Assembly (NCBI GenBank): GCA_035651595.1
Contig: DASRFJ010000313.1
Span: 1 to 44,411, forward strand
DNA: 44,411 nt
Source of the DNA: JAFARZ01 sp035651595
Lineage (GTDB): Bacteria; Actinomycetota; Actinomycetes; Streptosporangiales; Streptosporangiaceae
Direction of reading: 5' to 3'
In this document: positions 22,610-30,086 of the stretch, piece by piece
Numbering within the stretch: the first letter of the stretch is position 1
Layout of the letters: each line of letters begins with the position of its first letter
The notes under the pieces: generated by a model
Told to the model about the DNA's origin: nothing
What the model saw: the letters and a program-made list of their open reading frames with translations, nothing else
Database searches by the model: none
Program-made: the position numbers and the translations under genes

Positions 22610-24289
22610 ATGCCATCCTCGGCTGTCCTGGACGCCCGCGCACGCGGCATCACGCTCGAAAAACTGGCATCACAACGCTTCGACCTGCTGGTAATCGGCG
22701 GCGGCATCACCGGCACCGGGGCCGCGCTTGACGCCGCCAGCCGCGGGTTGCGGGTCGCTCTCATCGAGGCACGGGACCTCGCGTCGGGGACGTCGAGCCG
22801 GTCGAGCAAGCTCATCCACGGCGGGCTGCGATACCTGGAGCAGCGCGACTTCAAGCTGGTGTACGAAGCACTGCACGAGCGCGACCTGCTGGTGTCCAAG
22901 CTCGCGCCCCATCTCGTGAAACCGGTGTCGTTCCTGTATCCGCTTTATAAGAAGGTGGTGGAACGGCCTTACGTCGGTGCGGGCCTGGCGCTGTACGACG
23001 CGATGGAGGGCACCAGGCGGCCGGTCCCGTTCCACAAGCACCTGACCGCGAAGGGGGCGCTGAAGATCGCTCCCGCACTGGCGCCGGGGCGGCTGGCCGG
23101 CGCGATGCGCTACTACGACGCGCAGGTGGATGACGCCAGGTACACGCTGACCGTGGCGCGCACCGCGGCGGCGCACGGCGCGGTGATCGCGACCCGGGTC
23201 AGCGCCGTGTCGGTGCCGCAGGACGGCGGCGTGGTCGGCGGGGCGGTGGTGCGCGACGAGGAGACCGGGCGGGAGTTCCCCGTGTCCGCGGCCCGGGTGG
23301 CGATCTGCGCCGGGGTGTGGACCGACCTGGTCCACGAGCTGGCCGGGGTGTCCGCCGGTTACCAGGTTCGGATGTCCAAGGGCGTGCACATCGTGGTGCC
23401 GCGGGAAGCGGTGCGCGCGGACACCGGGATGATCCTGAAGACCGAGAAGTCCGTGCTGTTCTTCATCCCGTGGGGGTCGCGGTGGATCGTCGGGACGACG
23501 GACACCGACTGGTCCGGTGACCGGGCCGAACCCGTCCCCGACGAGGCGGACGTCGACTACATCCTCAGCGCGGCCAACCGGGTGCTGGCCAAGCCGCTCA
23601 CCCGCGCCGACGTGATCGCGGTGTACGCGGGCCTGCGGCCGCTGGTCGCCACGAACCCGGGCAAGCCCACGACCAAGCTGTCCCGCGAGCACGTGGTCGA
23701 CGTCCCGGTACCCGGCCTTGCCAGCATCGCGGGCGGCAAGTTCACCACGTACCGGATCATGGCGCGCGACGTGGTCGACGCGGTTCTCGGGCCGTCGGCC
23801 GACGTGCCGGAGTCGGTGACGGACCAGACTCCGCTGCTCGGGGCCGACGGGCTGGCGGCGGTGCGGGCCGCGGCGGGCCGGCTGGCGGAGGACTACGGCG
23901 TGCCGCGGGAGACGGTGGAGCACCTGATCGCCCGGTACGGGTCGATGGCCGCGGACGTGCTCGACCTGGTCCGGTCGTCGCCGGCGCTGGGCACGGTGCT
24001 GGCGCCCGGGCATCCGTACCTGCGCGCCGAGGTGGCGTACGCGGTGACCCAGGAGGGCGCGCTGCACGTGGAGGACGTGCTGGTGCGGCGGGTCCGGCTG
24101 TTCATCGAGTCGGCCGACTCCGGCGCTTCGGCGGCCGACGAGGTCAGCGCGATCATGGGCAGGCTGCTGGGCTGGAGCCGTCGCCGCCGCGCGGCCGAGA
24201 CCGCGCGATACCTGGACCTGGTCGCGGCGGCCGAGTACGCGGTTCTCCGACGTTCGGAGGCCGTGCCGCCGCGCGTCGCGGCGGGATGA
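22610..24289 (+). CDS. glpD: Glycerol-3-phosphate dehydrogenase
   Basis: A 559-residue FAD enzyme that oxidises glycerol-3-phosphate to dihydroxyacetone phosphate and passes electrons to the respiratory quinone pool at the membrane. FAD-binding DLLVIGGGITGTGAALDAASRG is at residues 25-46; GTSSRSSKLIHGGLRYLEQ and the later TDTDWSGD, AGLRPLV and GGKFTTYRIMA are GlpD signatures. Length is normal. GGGGGA precedes the ATG. A TTGACG at 22554-22559 may be the -35, though no clear -10 was found. The stop overlaps the next ATG by 4 nt (ATGA), so the RHH-type protein is translated with it. No glycerol kinase or facilitator is nearby. Confidence 0.93.
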   Translation: MPSSAVLDARARGITLEKLASQRFDLLVIGGGITGTGAALDAASRGLRVALIEARDLASGTSSRSSKLIHGGLRYLEQRDFKLVYEALHERDLLVSKLAPHLVKPVSFLYPLYKKVVERPYVGAGLALYDAMEGTRRPVPFHKHLTAKGALKIAPALAPGRLAGAMRYYDAQVDDARYTLTVARTAAAHGAVIATRVSAVSVPQDGGVVGGAVVRDEETGREFPVSAARVAICAGVWTDLVHELAGVSAGYQVRMSKGVHIVVPREAVRADTGMILKTEKSVLFFIPWGSRWIVGTTDTDWSGDRAEPVPDEADVDYILSAANRVLAKPLTRADVIAVYAGLRPLVATNPGKPTTKLSREHVVDVPVPGLASIAGGKFTTYRIMARDVVDAVLGPSADVPESVTDQTPLLGADGLAAVRAAAGRLAEDYGVPRETVEHLIARYGSMAADVLDLVRSSPALGTVLAPGHPYLRAEVAYAVTQEGALHVEDVLVRRVRLFIESADSGASAADEVSAIMGRLLGWSRRRRAAETARYLDLVAAAEYAVLRRSEAVPPRVAAG

Positions 24290-25463
24290 CCGAGGGAGCG
24301 CCGGGTCCCCGGCTGCTGTTGCTGACCTTCCGGCTCGACGTGGACCAGCGGCAGCGGCTCCGGTCCCGGCTGACCGCCGAAGGCCGCACGATGTCCGAGG
24401 TGATCACCAGCGGACTGCGCCAGTACGTCCAGCGTCCCGGCGGCGATGCCGACCCGGCGCTTGTACCGGTGCCGTCGGCCCCGTCCGCCCTGTCCGTCCC
24501 GTTCGCCCCGCCGAACCCGCCGGTGCTGCCCGCGGCGACGGCCGTGCGGCTGCGGGAGCTGCGGGTGGCCGGGCGCAGCGGTGTGCTGTCGGCCACGCTG
24601 TCCGCGCTGCACGCGGACGGCTGGCCGCTGCCGGTGCTGGCCGAGGCGCTCGGCGTCAGCCGGCAGGCAATCCAGGCGCGAATCCGCCAGCGCGTGCCGG
24701 CCGAACTGCGTGACCGGGCCGCCGATTGCGCGCCGCCGCCGCCGTTCCCGCGGCGGCGTTCGCCCAGCAAGGGCGCGCACCGCCCGCACCTGACGATCAA
24801 GATCGACCACGCACTGCGGTCGGCGGCGCACCGGACCGCGGCGCGCGAGGGACACTCGCTCAGCCAGGTCGTGGAGACGATCCTCGACAGGTACCTGCGC
24901 CACGGGCTGCCCGACGCGCCCGATAACATCCGCCGCGCGGCGCGACGCTCCCGGTAGGCGGCCACGTGCTGCCGGTTGCCGCAGTTGCCGGTGTCGCAGT
25001 ACCGGCGGGACCGGTTCTTCGACAGGTCGGCGAACACCGCCTCGCAGCCGGGTGCCTCGCAGCGTCGCAGCCTGTTCTCCTCCCGCATCCGGGCCAGGTC
25101 GGCGAACGCGAACGCCGCCTGTGCGGCCAGCCGGTGCTCCAGCGTGGCCTCGGCGCCGGTGACGTGCAGGTGCCAGCCGAAGCCGCCGCCGTGATCGACC
25201 AGCCAGGGCCGGGCACCGGAATCCCGGAGCAGGTCGTTGACCAGTTCCGCGAGGTGGACGATCCCGTCCGCCTCCCAGACCGCGCGCAGCCGCGGCCGGA
25301 GCCCGTTGACCGCCTCGAGATCCCCCGCCGTCGGCGCCGGACGGGGCGTGAGCTGGTGCTTGTCGAGGAAGACCTCGAGCGCGTCGGGGTCGGTCAGGTC
25401 CGTGGTGTTGACCAGATCCGCGGCGAGCAGCAGGGCGGCGACGGTGTCATGAGCGAAAAGCAC
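24153..25463 (-). CDS. CGNR zinc-finger regulator with abnormal open 3' extension
   Basis: The first about 190 residues (down to roughly 24900) form a normal actinobacterial CGNR protein: an N-terminal ABATE-type stress-like domain with LVNDLLRD..ARPWLVDHGG and the zinc finger RRCEAPGCEAVFADLS..RRYCDTGNCGNRQHVAAYRERR. Such proteins are taken as transcription regulators. The family usually stops right after the AAYR.R segment, but here the frame continues for about 240 codons, antisense to the RHH-type gene and the glpD end, with Arg/Ser-rich sequence that looks like a shadow frame. A lost stop codon is likely, or the extension is real but uncharacterised. GTG start with AGGAG 5 nt upstream. 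Divergent from the EamA exporter, a known type of pairing. Confidence 0.7.
   Translation of the reverse strand: MLFAHDTVAALLLAADLVNTTDLTDPDALEVFLDKHQLTPRPAPTAGDLEAVNGLRPRLRAVWEADGIVHLAELVNDLLRDSGARPWLVDHGGGFGWHLHVTGAEATLEHRLAAQAAFAFADLARMREENRLRRCEAPGCEAVFADLSKNRSRRYCDTGNCGNRQHVAAYRERRAARRMLSGASGSPWRRYLSRIVSTTWLSECPSRAAVRCAADRSAWSILIVRCGRCAPLLGERRRGNGGGGAQSAARSRSSAGTRWRIRAWIACRLTPSASASTGSGQPSACSADSVADSTPLRPATRSSRSRTAVAAGSTGGFGGANGTDRADGADGTGTSAGSASPPGRWTYWRSPLVITSDIVRPSAVSRDRSRCRWSTSSRKVSNSSRGPGAPSVIPPRRAAARPPNVGEPRTRPPRPGPGIARSRPRGGDGSSPAACP
24286..24957 (+). CDS. RHH-HTH-RHH-like DNA-binding protein coupled to glpD
   Basis: A 223-residue protein not recognised as a named family. The N-terminal LTFRLDVDQRQRLRSRLTAEGRTMSEVITSGLRQYV (about 12-47) reads as a ribbon-helix-helix unit; the middle LPVLAEALGVSRQAIQARI (about 115-133) as a helix-turn-helix; and the C-terminal LTIKIDHALRSAAHRTAAREGHSLSQVVETILDRYL (about 165-204) as a second ribbon-helix-helix. 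Pro/Ala-rich linkers join them. Two RHH units in one chain could replace the usual RHH dimer. Being coupled to glpD by ATGA it may regulate glpD or glycerol use (inference). Its 3' end lies antisense to the CGNR gene, whose frame stays open through it. Confidence 0.65.
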   Translation: MTEGAPGPRLLLLTFRLDVDQRQRLRSRLTAEGRTMSEVITSGLRQYVQRPGGDADPALVPVPSAPSALSVPFAPPNPPVLPAATAVRLRELRVAGRSGVLSATLSALHADGWPLPVLAEALGVSRQAIQARIRQRVPAELRDRAADCAPPPPFPRRRSPSKGAHRPHLTIKIDHALRSAAHRTAAREGHSLSQVVETILDRYLRHGLPDAPDNIRRAARRSR

Positions 25464-25486
25464 ATTGACTCCTGACCGGACGGCGG

Positions 25487-25512
25487 GCTAACGTCATTAG
25501 CGTAATCATACT
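25487..25512. promoter_or_regulatory. Operator/promoter between CGNR and EamA genes
   Basis: GCTAA-CGTCA-TTAGC (25487-25501) is an inverted repeat in the short divergent gap. CATACT (25507-25512) stands 6 nt before the EamA ATG as a leaderless -10 box. The repeat is where the CGNR protein or another regulator could bind. Confidence 0.5.
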
Positions 25513-25518
25513 TTGGTC

Positions 25519-26574
25519 ATGACGGGAGCGTTGCGCGTGGAGGGAACGGGGCGGGCCGTCGGGCCAGCGCTGGCGGGCGTGGCTTTCATCTCCAGTTCGG
25601 CGGTGGTCATGCGGCTGGCGGGGACCTCGGCGAGCATCACCGCGGTCGGCCGCTGCCTGTTCGCGCTGCCGGTGCTCGGCGCTCTGCTCCTGCTGGAGCG
25701 CCGCCGCGGCGGGCTCTTGCCGCTGGCCCCGCGCGCCCGGTGGCTGGCCCGGCTGTCCGGGGTGTTCCTGGCCGCGGACCTGGTTCTGTGGAGCCACTCG
25801 ATCGCGGCGATCGGCGCCGGGCTCGGCACCGTCGTGCCGAGCGTCCAAGTGCTGATCATCGCCGTGATCGCCTGGGCGCTGCTCGGGGAGCGGCCGCATC
25901 GCTCGCTGCTGCTCGCCTCGCCGGTGATGCTGGGCGGGCTGGTGCTCGTCGGCGGCCTGACCGGCGCGCACGCCTACGGAGCGCACCCGGCCCTCGGCGT
26001 CGCCGAGGGTGCCGGGGTGGCCGCGCTCTACGCGTGCTACATCCTCACGCTGCGCCAGGCGACCTCGGGCAGCGGCAATCCGTCGCCGGTCGCGACTCTG
26101 TATGAGGCGACGCTCGGCGCCGCCGCGGGGTCGGCGGTGCTCGGTCTCGCAATGGGCGACCTGCGGTTCGGGCCCGGCCCAGTCTGGCCGGCCATCGGCT
26201 GGCTTGTCCTGCTCGCGCTCACCTCGCAGGTGGCCGGCTGGCTGCTGATCACCATGTCGATGCCCAGGCTGCCCGCCTGGATGATCGGCACGCTGCTGCT
26301 CGTCCAGCCGGCCGGCTCGGTGGCCCTCGGCTACCTGATCCTGTCCGAACGACCGTCGCTGAGCCAGTTGCTCGGCGTGGCATTGATGCTGGCCGGGGTG
26401 CTAGTCGCCGTCACCGGCCGCGGTTCGGCCCAGCGGCGCGGCCGCAATCCGACCCCGCGGCGCAGCCGCCGTTCGACGCAGCACGAGGATGAGGCGCCAC
26501 GCGCCGGGCGCGTCGAGGGCGAGGTCCTCGTCGAAGTCGCCGTACCTGGCGACGGTCTCGAAACCGCCGGCTAG
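25519..26574 (+). CDS. EamA/DMT family transporter
   Basis: A 351-residue inner-membrane protein with about ten helices in two EamA halves, the drug/metabolite transporter layout (RhaT/YdcZ-like). The second half ends with PAWMIGTLLLVQPAGSVALGYLILSERPSLSQLLGVALMLAGVLVAV, typical of the last two helices. Substrates of this group are amino acids or other small metabolites, usually exported. From about residue 300 the chain continues with an Arg-rich hydrophilic tail of about 50 residues that lies opposite the end of the methyltransferase gene. ATG 25519 is chosen by the -10 box; an in-frame TTG at 25513 is less likely. Confidence 0.85.
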   Translation: MTGALRVEGTGRAVGPALAGVAFISSSAVVMRLAGTSASITAVGRCLFALPVLGALLLLERRRGGLLPLAPRARWLARLSGVFLAADLVLWSHSIAAIGAGLGTVVPSVQVLIIAVIAWALLGERPHRSLLLASPVMLGGLVLVGGLTGAHAYGAHPALGVAEGAGVAALYACYILTLRQATSGSGNPSPVATLYEATLGAAAGSAVLGLAMGDLRFGPGPVWPAIGWLVLLALTSQVAGWLLITMSMPRLPAWMIGTLLLVQPAGSVALGYLILSERPSLSQLLGVALMLAGVLVAVTGRGSAQRRGRNPTPRRSRRSTQHEDEAPRAGRVEGEVLVEVAVPGDGLETAG

Positions 26575-27258
26575 CCGGATCGCCGCGTCAAGCTCGGTGG
26601 CCGTCCAGAACCGGTTCGGCACCACGTCGGTGACGGTGCGCGCGGAGCCGTCCGCCGTCCGGTAGGTAACCGCGACATGCTCCCTGACCACCTGGGTCAC
26701 CGGATCGATCAGGTCGCCAGGTCCGCCCCAGCGGACGGTCGCGCTGCCGCCGTCGACCTCGGTGACCCACTCGCTGCTGGTCCGCGGGTGCGGTGTCAGC
26801 CAGTCCGCCGGGTGTGCGAGTTCGGCGATATAGAGGCCGCCCGGTGCGACGTGCCGGGCCAGCGACATCAGGTGGGCCACCATGTCGTCCAGCGCGGTCA
26901 GGTGGCACAGCGAGTTCAGCATCGTGATCGCCAGATCGAACTGGCTACCCAGGGTGAAGTCACGCATGTCCGCCTCGGTCACGGTCAGCTCGACGCCCGC
27001 CTCGGCGGCCCGGTCCCTCGCCCATGCGCACATGACGGGGTTGACGTCGAGCGTGGTCGCCGACAGACCACGGCTGGCGAGCAGCCTGGCGTGTTCGGCC
27101 GGCCCGGCCGCCAGCTCAAGGACCGACCGTGGCGCCGCGGGATACCCGTCGCCGCGGTGCCGTTCCCACCAGCGCAGCAGCGCCGCCACGTCGCCACGCA
27201 CGTCCCGGTAGGCGCAGGCGATCGCATAGAACTCAGGCTCGTCGTAGATTCCACCCAC
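26401..27258 (-). CDS. Class I SAM-dependent methyltransferase
   Basis: A 285-residue enzyme with the Rossmann-like methyltransferase fold. Motif I is VLELAAGPAEHARLLA near residue 46, TTLDVNPVM gives the acidic residue that holds the SAM ribose, TEADMRDF and FDLAITMLNSLCHL are motifs II-III. Acceptor unknown. The fold ends with AWRLILVLRRT; the last about 20 Ala/Arg-rich residues run antisense to the end of the EamA gene. GTG 27258 stands 6 nt behind CATCAT on its strand, a likely leaderless start. Confidence 0.85.
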   Translation of the reverse strand: MGGIYDEPEFYAIACAYRDVRGDVAALLRWWERHRGDGYPAAPRSVLELAAGPAEHARLLASRGLSATTLDVNPVMCAWARDRAAEAGVELTVTEADMRDFTLGSQFDLAITMLNSLCHLTALDDMVAHLMSLARHVAPGGLYIAELAHPADWLTPHPRTSSEWVTEVDGGSATVRWGGPGDLIDPVTQVVREHVAVTYRTADGSARTVTDVVPNRFWTATELDAAIRLAGGFETVARYGDFDEDLALDAPGAWRLILVLRRTAAAPRGRIAAAPLGRTAAGDGD

Positions 27259-27395
27259 CCGTCCATGATGGCCTGTCGCGCCCGCTGGCCGGCCCGCGGG
27301 CCGATCAGTCGCTGTCTGTTATCGACATATTTCAGGTAGTTAACAACACGCACGTGCACTAGTCTCGACGGCCGGGCTACGGCAGACTGGCCTGC

Positions 27396-28757
27396 ATGAT
27401 GACCCAGACCCAGGCGCTGGCGACGCTTGCTCGCGAGGACCCGGCGGCCGCCGGGGACGCGAGGGCCGCGCTGGCCTGGCTGGCTGGTGACGAGGGCCTC
27501 GGCACGATCTCGCTGCTGCGGCTGCAGGAATTCCTGTGGTATGCGCTGCCAGTGAAGTGGCCGATGACCACCGACGCCCAGGTGGGCGTTGCCCGGGCGC
27601 TTGGCCGGGTACTGCTGCTGGCTGGCCTGGACCGCTACGCGGGGGTGTGCGCCTCCGCCGGGACCGAGAAGATCATCACATCGTACGCGGATGGTCACGA
27701 AGAAGGGATAGCCGCTTATACCGAGGCCATCGAGACCTCCAACGCGGCGCCGCCCGACACCGAGCTGCTCGCCTGGGGGTCGGTCATGGGCCCGCAGGAA
27801 CGGGCCGCCTACGACGCGTGCGCGGCGGCCCTCGAGCTCGCCTTCGCGGCCGGCGAACTGCGGCCAGGTGCGCGCAGCTGGCGGATCAAGCGGATCGACC
27901 TAGTCAACAGGTGGCTCACCGCGACGCCGGCGGCGGGCGAGCCTGCGGCCAGCGTCGCGGACCCGCGGGACAGCGAGGCTGCCGAGGATGAGGCGGATAC
28001 CTGGCTGAGCCGGATCAGCGCGGAGCGGATCGACGCCTGGGCACGAGGCCGCTCCGGTGAGCGCTCCCGGCTGGCCCGCGGGCTCATCCCCCGGCTGCTC
28101 GAGCCGCCCGCCGTACCCGCCAGGCCGTTGCCCACGCTGCGCTGGCTGCTGGAGCAGGCAACCGACGGCCTGCGGCTGACCAGCCGCCACTACATCGCCC
28201 CGGCGCTGGTCAGCGACGCGGTGGATGCCTTCGGCTGGCGCAGTCAGCTGACCGGCGCCACCCGGACCGAGCTGGACGTGTATCCGCTGCACACGCTGCG
28301 CGGCATGGCGCAGAGCGAGATGGGCGCGTTGCGCCGCAGCAAGTCCAGCCTGGTCCTCACCCGGACCGGCAAGCTGATGGCGGCCGACCCTGCGGCCCGC
28401 TGGCACATCGGCACCGCCGCCCTCATCGGCACCGACGACGGCCCGCGGCCCGAGTTCGCCGTGGCAGTGCGCGAGGCGGCGCTGCTGACGGTGCTGACCA
28501 GCGGCCCGGCCAGCTACGAGGAGCTGACCGCCGCGCTCACCGAGCTGCACTCCGCCGAGGGCTGGGGCGGCGATGCCCGGCGCGGTCTGAGCAGCGGGGT
28601 GCGCACCGAGCTGTACAACCTCCGCCATCGGCTGTGGGCACTGAACCTGCTGGGCAAGGGCACCAAACTGTCGCTGACCGAGACCGGCGTGTCCGCCGCG
28701 CTGTCCGCCCTGCTGGCACGCGCGCTCCGGCCACGGCATCACCTGGAGACCGGCTGA
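27396..28757 (+). CDS. Unrecognised 453-residue protein
   Basis: Not recognised. It is soluble, rich in Ala and Leu and mostly helical, with no signal peptide or membrane segment. Codon use is like its neighbours and the frame has no competitor, so it is a real gene. Residues about 380-445 (AALLTVLTSGPASYEELTAALTELH... then RTELYNLRHRLWALNLLG and LSLTETG) look like a C-terminal winged helix with LTxTG wing, as found in many actinobacterial helical proteins of unknown role. CAGACT lies 7 nt before ATG 27396, suggesting a leaderless transcript; ATG 27399 is the next codon. The pobA gene ends 2 nt after it on the other strand. Confidence 0.6.
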   Translation: MMTQTQALATLAREDPAAAGDARAALAWLAGDEGLGTISLLRLQEFLWYALPVKWPMTTDAQVGVARALGRVLLLAGLDRYAGVCASAGTEKIITSYADGHEEGIAAYTEAIETSNAAPPDTELLAWGSVMGPQERAAYDACAAALELAFAAGELRPGARSWRIKRIDLVNRWLTATPAAGEPAASVADPRDSEAAEDEADTWLSRISAERIDAWARGRSGERSRLARGLIPRLLEPPAVPARPLPTLRWLLEQATDGLRLTSRHYIAPALVSDAVDAFGWRSQLTGATRTELDVYPLHTLRGMAQSEMGALRRSKSSLVLTRTGKLMAADPAARWHIGTAALIGTDDGPRPEFAVAVREAALLTVLTSGPASYEELTAALTELHSAEGWGGDARRGLSSGVRTELYNLRHRLWALNLLGKGTKLSLTETGVSAALSALLARALRPRHHLETG

Positions 28758-28759
28758 CT

Positions 28760-29959
28760 TTACCCGGGCCAATCGATCGGGTAGTAGCCGGTGTAGTTCT
28801 CGGCGAGCGTCGTGGCGGCGGCGCGGGAGCTGACGACGTAGCGCAGCTGGGAAAGCTGTAGTTCGGCGCCGAAGTCGTCCTGGTCCGGGTCGACGTGCAG
28901 CATCGACGTCATCCACCAGGAGAAGTGCGTCGCCCGCCACACCCGGGTCAGTGAGCTGTCGGAGTAGGCGTCCGCCAGTTCGGAGCTGCCGTCAGCCAGC
29001 AGCGTGGTCAGGGCACGAGCCAGCACGGCCACGTCCGCGATCGCCAGGTTGAGCCCCTTCGCGCCGGTCGGCGGCACGATGTGGGCCGCGTCGCCGGCCA
29101 GGAACAGCCGCCGGTACCGCATCGGCGAGGCGACGAAGCTGCGCATCGGCGAGATGGCCTTCTCGGTGATCGGGCCCTCCTTCAGATCCCAGCCGGGCAG
29201 GCCGAGCCGGTGCTGAAGTTCGGCCCAGATCCGGTCGTCCGGCCACGCCTCGATCTGCTCCTCCGCGGGAACCTGCAGGTATAGCCTGCTGACGTGCGGG
29301 GTCCGCATCGTGTGCAGGGCGAACCCGTCCTCGTGCCGGGAGTAGATGAGCTCGTCGGTGGACGGCGGGACCGTCGCCAGGATGCCGAGCCAGGAATACG
29401 GGTAGCCGCGCTCGCGCACGGTGATCAGGCCGTCCGGCATCGAGTCTCGGCAGATGCCGTGGAAGCCGTCGCAGCCGGCGATCGCGTCACAGGTCACCTC
29501 GTGCCGCTCGCCGGCCGCATCGGTGTAGCGGAGCACCGGCGTGTCGCTGTCCAGATCCGCCACCTCGGTACCGGAGACCTCGAATTCGAGCGCCGCGTCC
29601 GCCGCGAGCCGGGCCGCGATCAGGTCCTTGACGATCTCCGTCTGGGCGTAGATCGTCACCCACCTGCCGCCGGTCAGGTCGCGGAAGTCGAGGTGGTGCC
29701 GCTCACCGGCGAACTGGAGGTAGATGCCGCCGTGCTCGAGGCCTTCGGCGTCCATCCGGCGCCCCAGGCCGACCGCGCGGAGCAGTTCGACGGTGCCGGC
29801 CTCGAGCAGCCCCGCGCGCTGCCGCGCCTCGCAGTATGCCCGGCTGCGGTTCTCGACCACCACCGAATCTATGCTGTGCAGCGCCAGCAGATGGGACAAC
29901 AGCAGGCCGGCCGGGCCGGCGCCGACGATGCCGACCTGGGTGCGAGTACGAGTCGTCAT
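28760..29959 (-). CDS. pobA: 4-hydroxybenzoate 3-monooxygenase
   Basis: A 399-residue FAD monooxygenase that turns 4-hydroxybenzoate into protocatechuate using NAD(P)H and oxygen. It carries GAGPAGLLLSHLLAL (FAD ADP-binding), CDGFHG and GDAAHIVPPTGAKGLNLAIAD, the last two being hallmark motifs of class A hydroxylases, with VENRSRAYCEARQRAGLLEAGTVELL typical of PobA. Ring-cleavage pca genes are not in the window. It is divergent from an IclR regulator with two well-formed boxes between them. ATG 29959 has no own ribosome site; a 7-codon ORF with a strong site overlaps it by ATGA, suggesting coupled translation. An in-frame GTG at 29965 is possible. Confidence 0.9.
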   Translation of the reverse strand: MTTRTRTQVGIVGAGPAGLLLSHLLALHSIDSVVVENRSRAYCEARQRAGLLEAGTVELLRAVGLGRRMDAEGLEHGGIYLQFAGERHHLDFRDLTGGRWVTIYAQTEIVKDLIAARLAADAALEFEVSGTEVADLDSDTPVLRYTDAAGERHEVTCDAIAGCDGFHGICRDSMPDGLITVRERGYPYSWLGILATVPPSTDELIYSRHEDGFALHTMRTPHVSRLYLQVPAEEQIEAWPDDRIWAELQHRLGLPGWDLKEGPITEKAISPMRSFVASPMRYRRLFLAGDAAHIVPPTGAKGLNLAIADVAVLARALTTLLADGSSELADAYSDSSLTRVWRATHFSWWMTSMLHVDPDQDDFGAELQLSQLRYVVSSRAAATTLAENYTGYYPIDWPG

Positions 29960-29979
29960 GACCACACCATGTCGTCCAT
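29956..29979 (-). CDS. Seven-codon leader ORF of pobA
   Basis: ATG at 29979, encoding MDDMVWS, stop TGA at 29958-29956. AAGGAG lies 8 nt before this ATG (complement of 29988-29993), an ideal ribosome site, whereas pobA has none. The stop overlaps the pobA ATG as ATGA. It might couple translation or sense a metabolite; a chance ORF is possible. Confidence 0.45.
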   Translation of the reverse strand: MDDMVWS

Positions 29980-30003
29980 GCCCGGCACTCCTTCAGCCGA
30001 AAC

Positions 30004-30037
30004 GTCCGTAAACCGAACGATAGTTCATAAAGCGAAC
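30004..30037. promoter_or_regulatory. Two tandem IclR-type operator boxes
   Basis: GTCCGTAAACCGAAC (30004-30018) and GTTCATAAAGCGAAC (30023-30037) are two versions of one 15-bp GTTC-N7-GAAC palindrome with a 4-nt gap. This resembles the known PobR/PcaU/PcaR boxes. They lie in the only space between pobA and the regulator gene, near the pobA promoter. Confidence 0.65.
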
Positions 30038-30086
30038 GCAAGTGGCCCGGTCTATGATGACAACGACCAGCCAGGAGGAACAGGCA

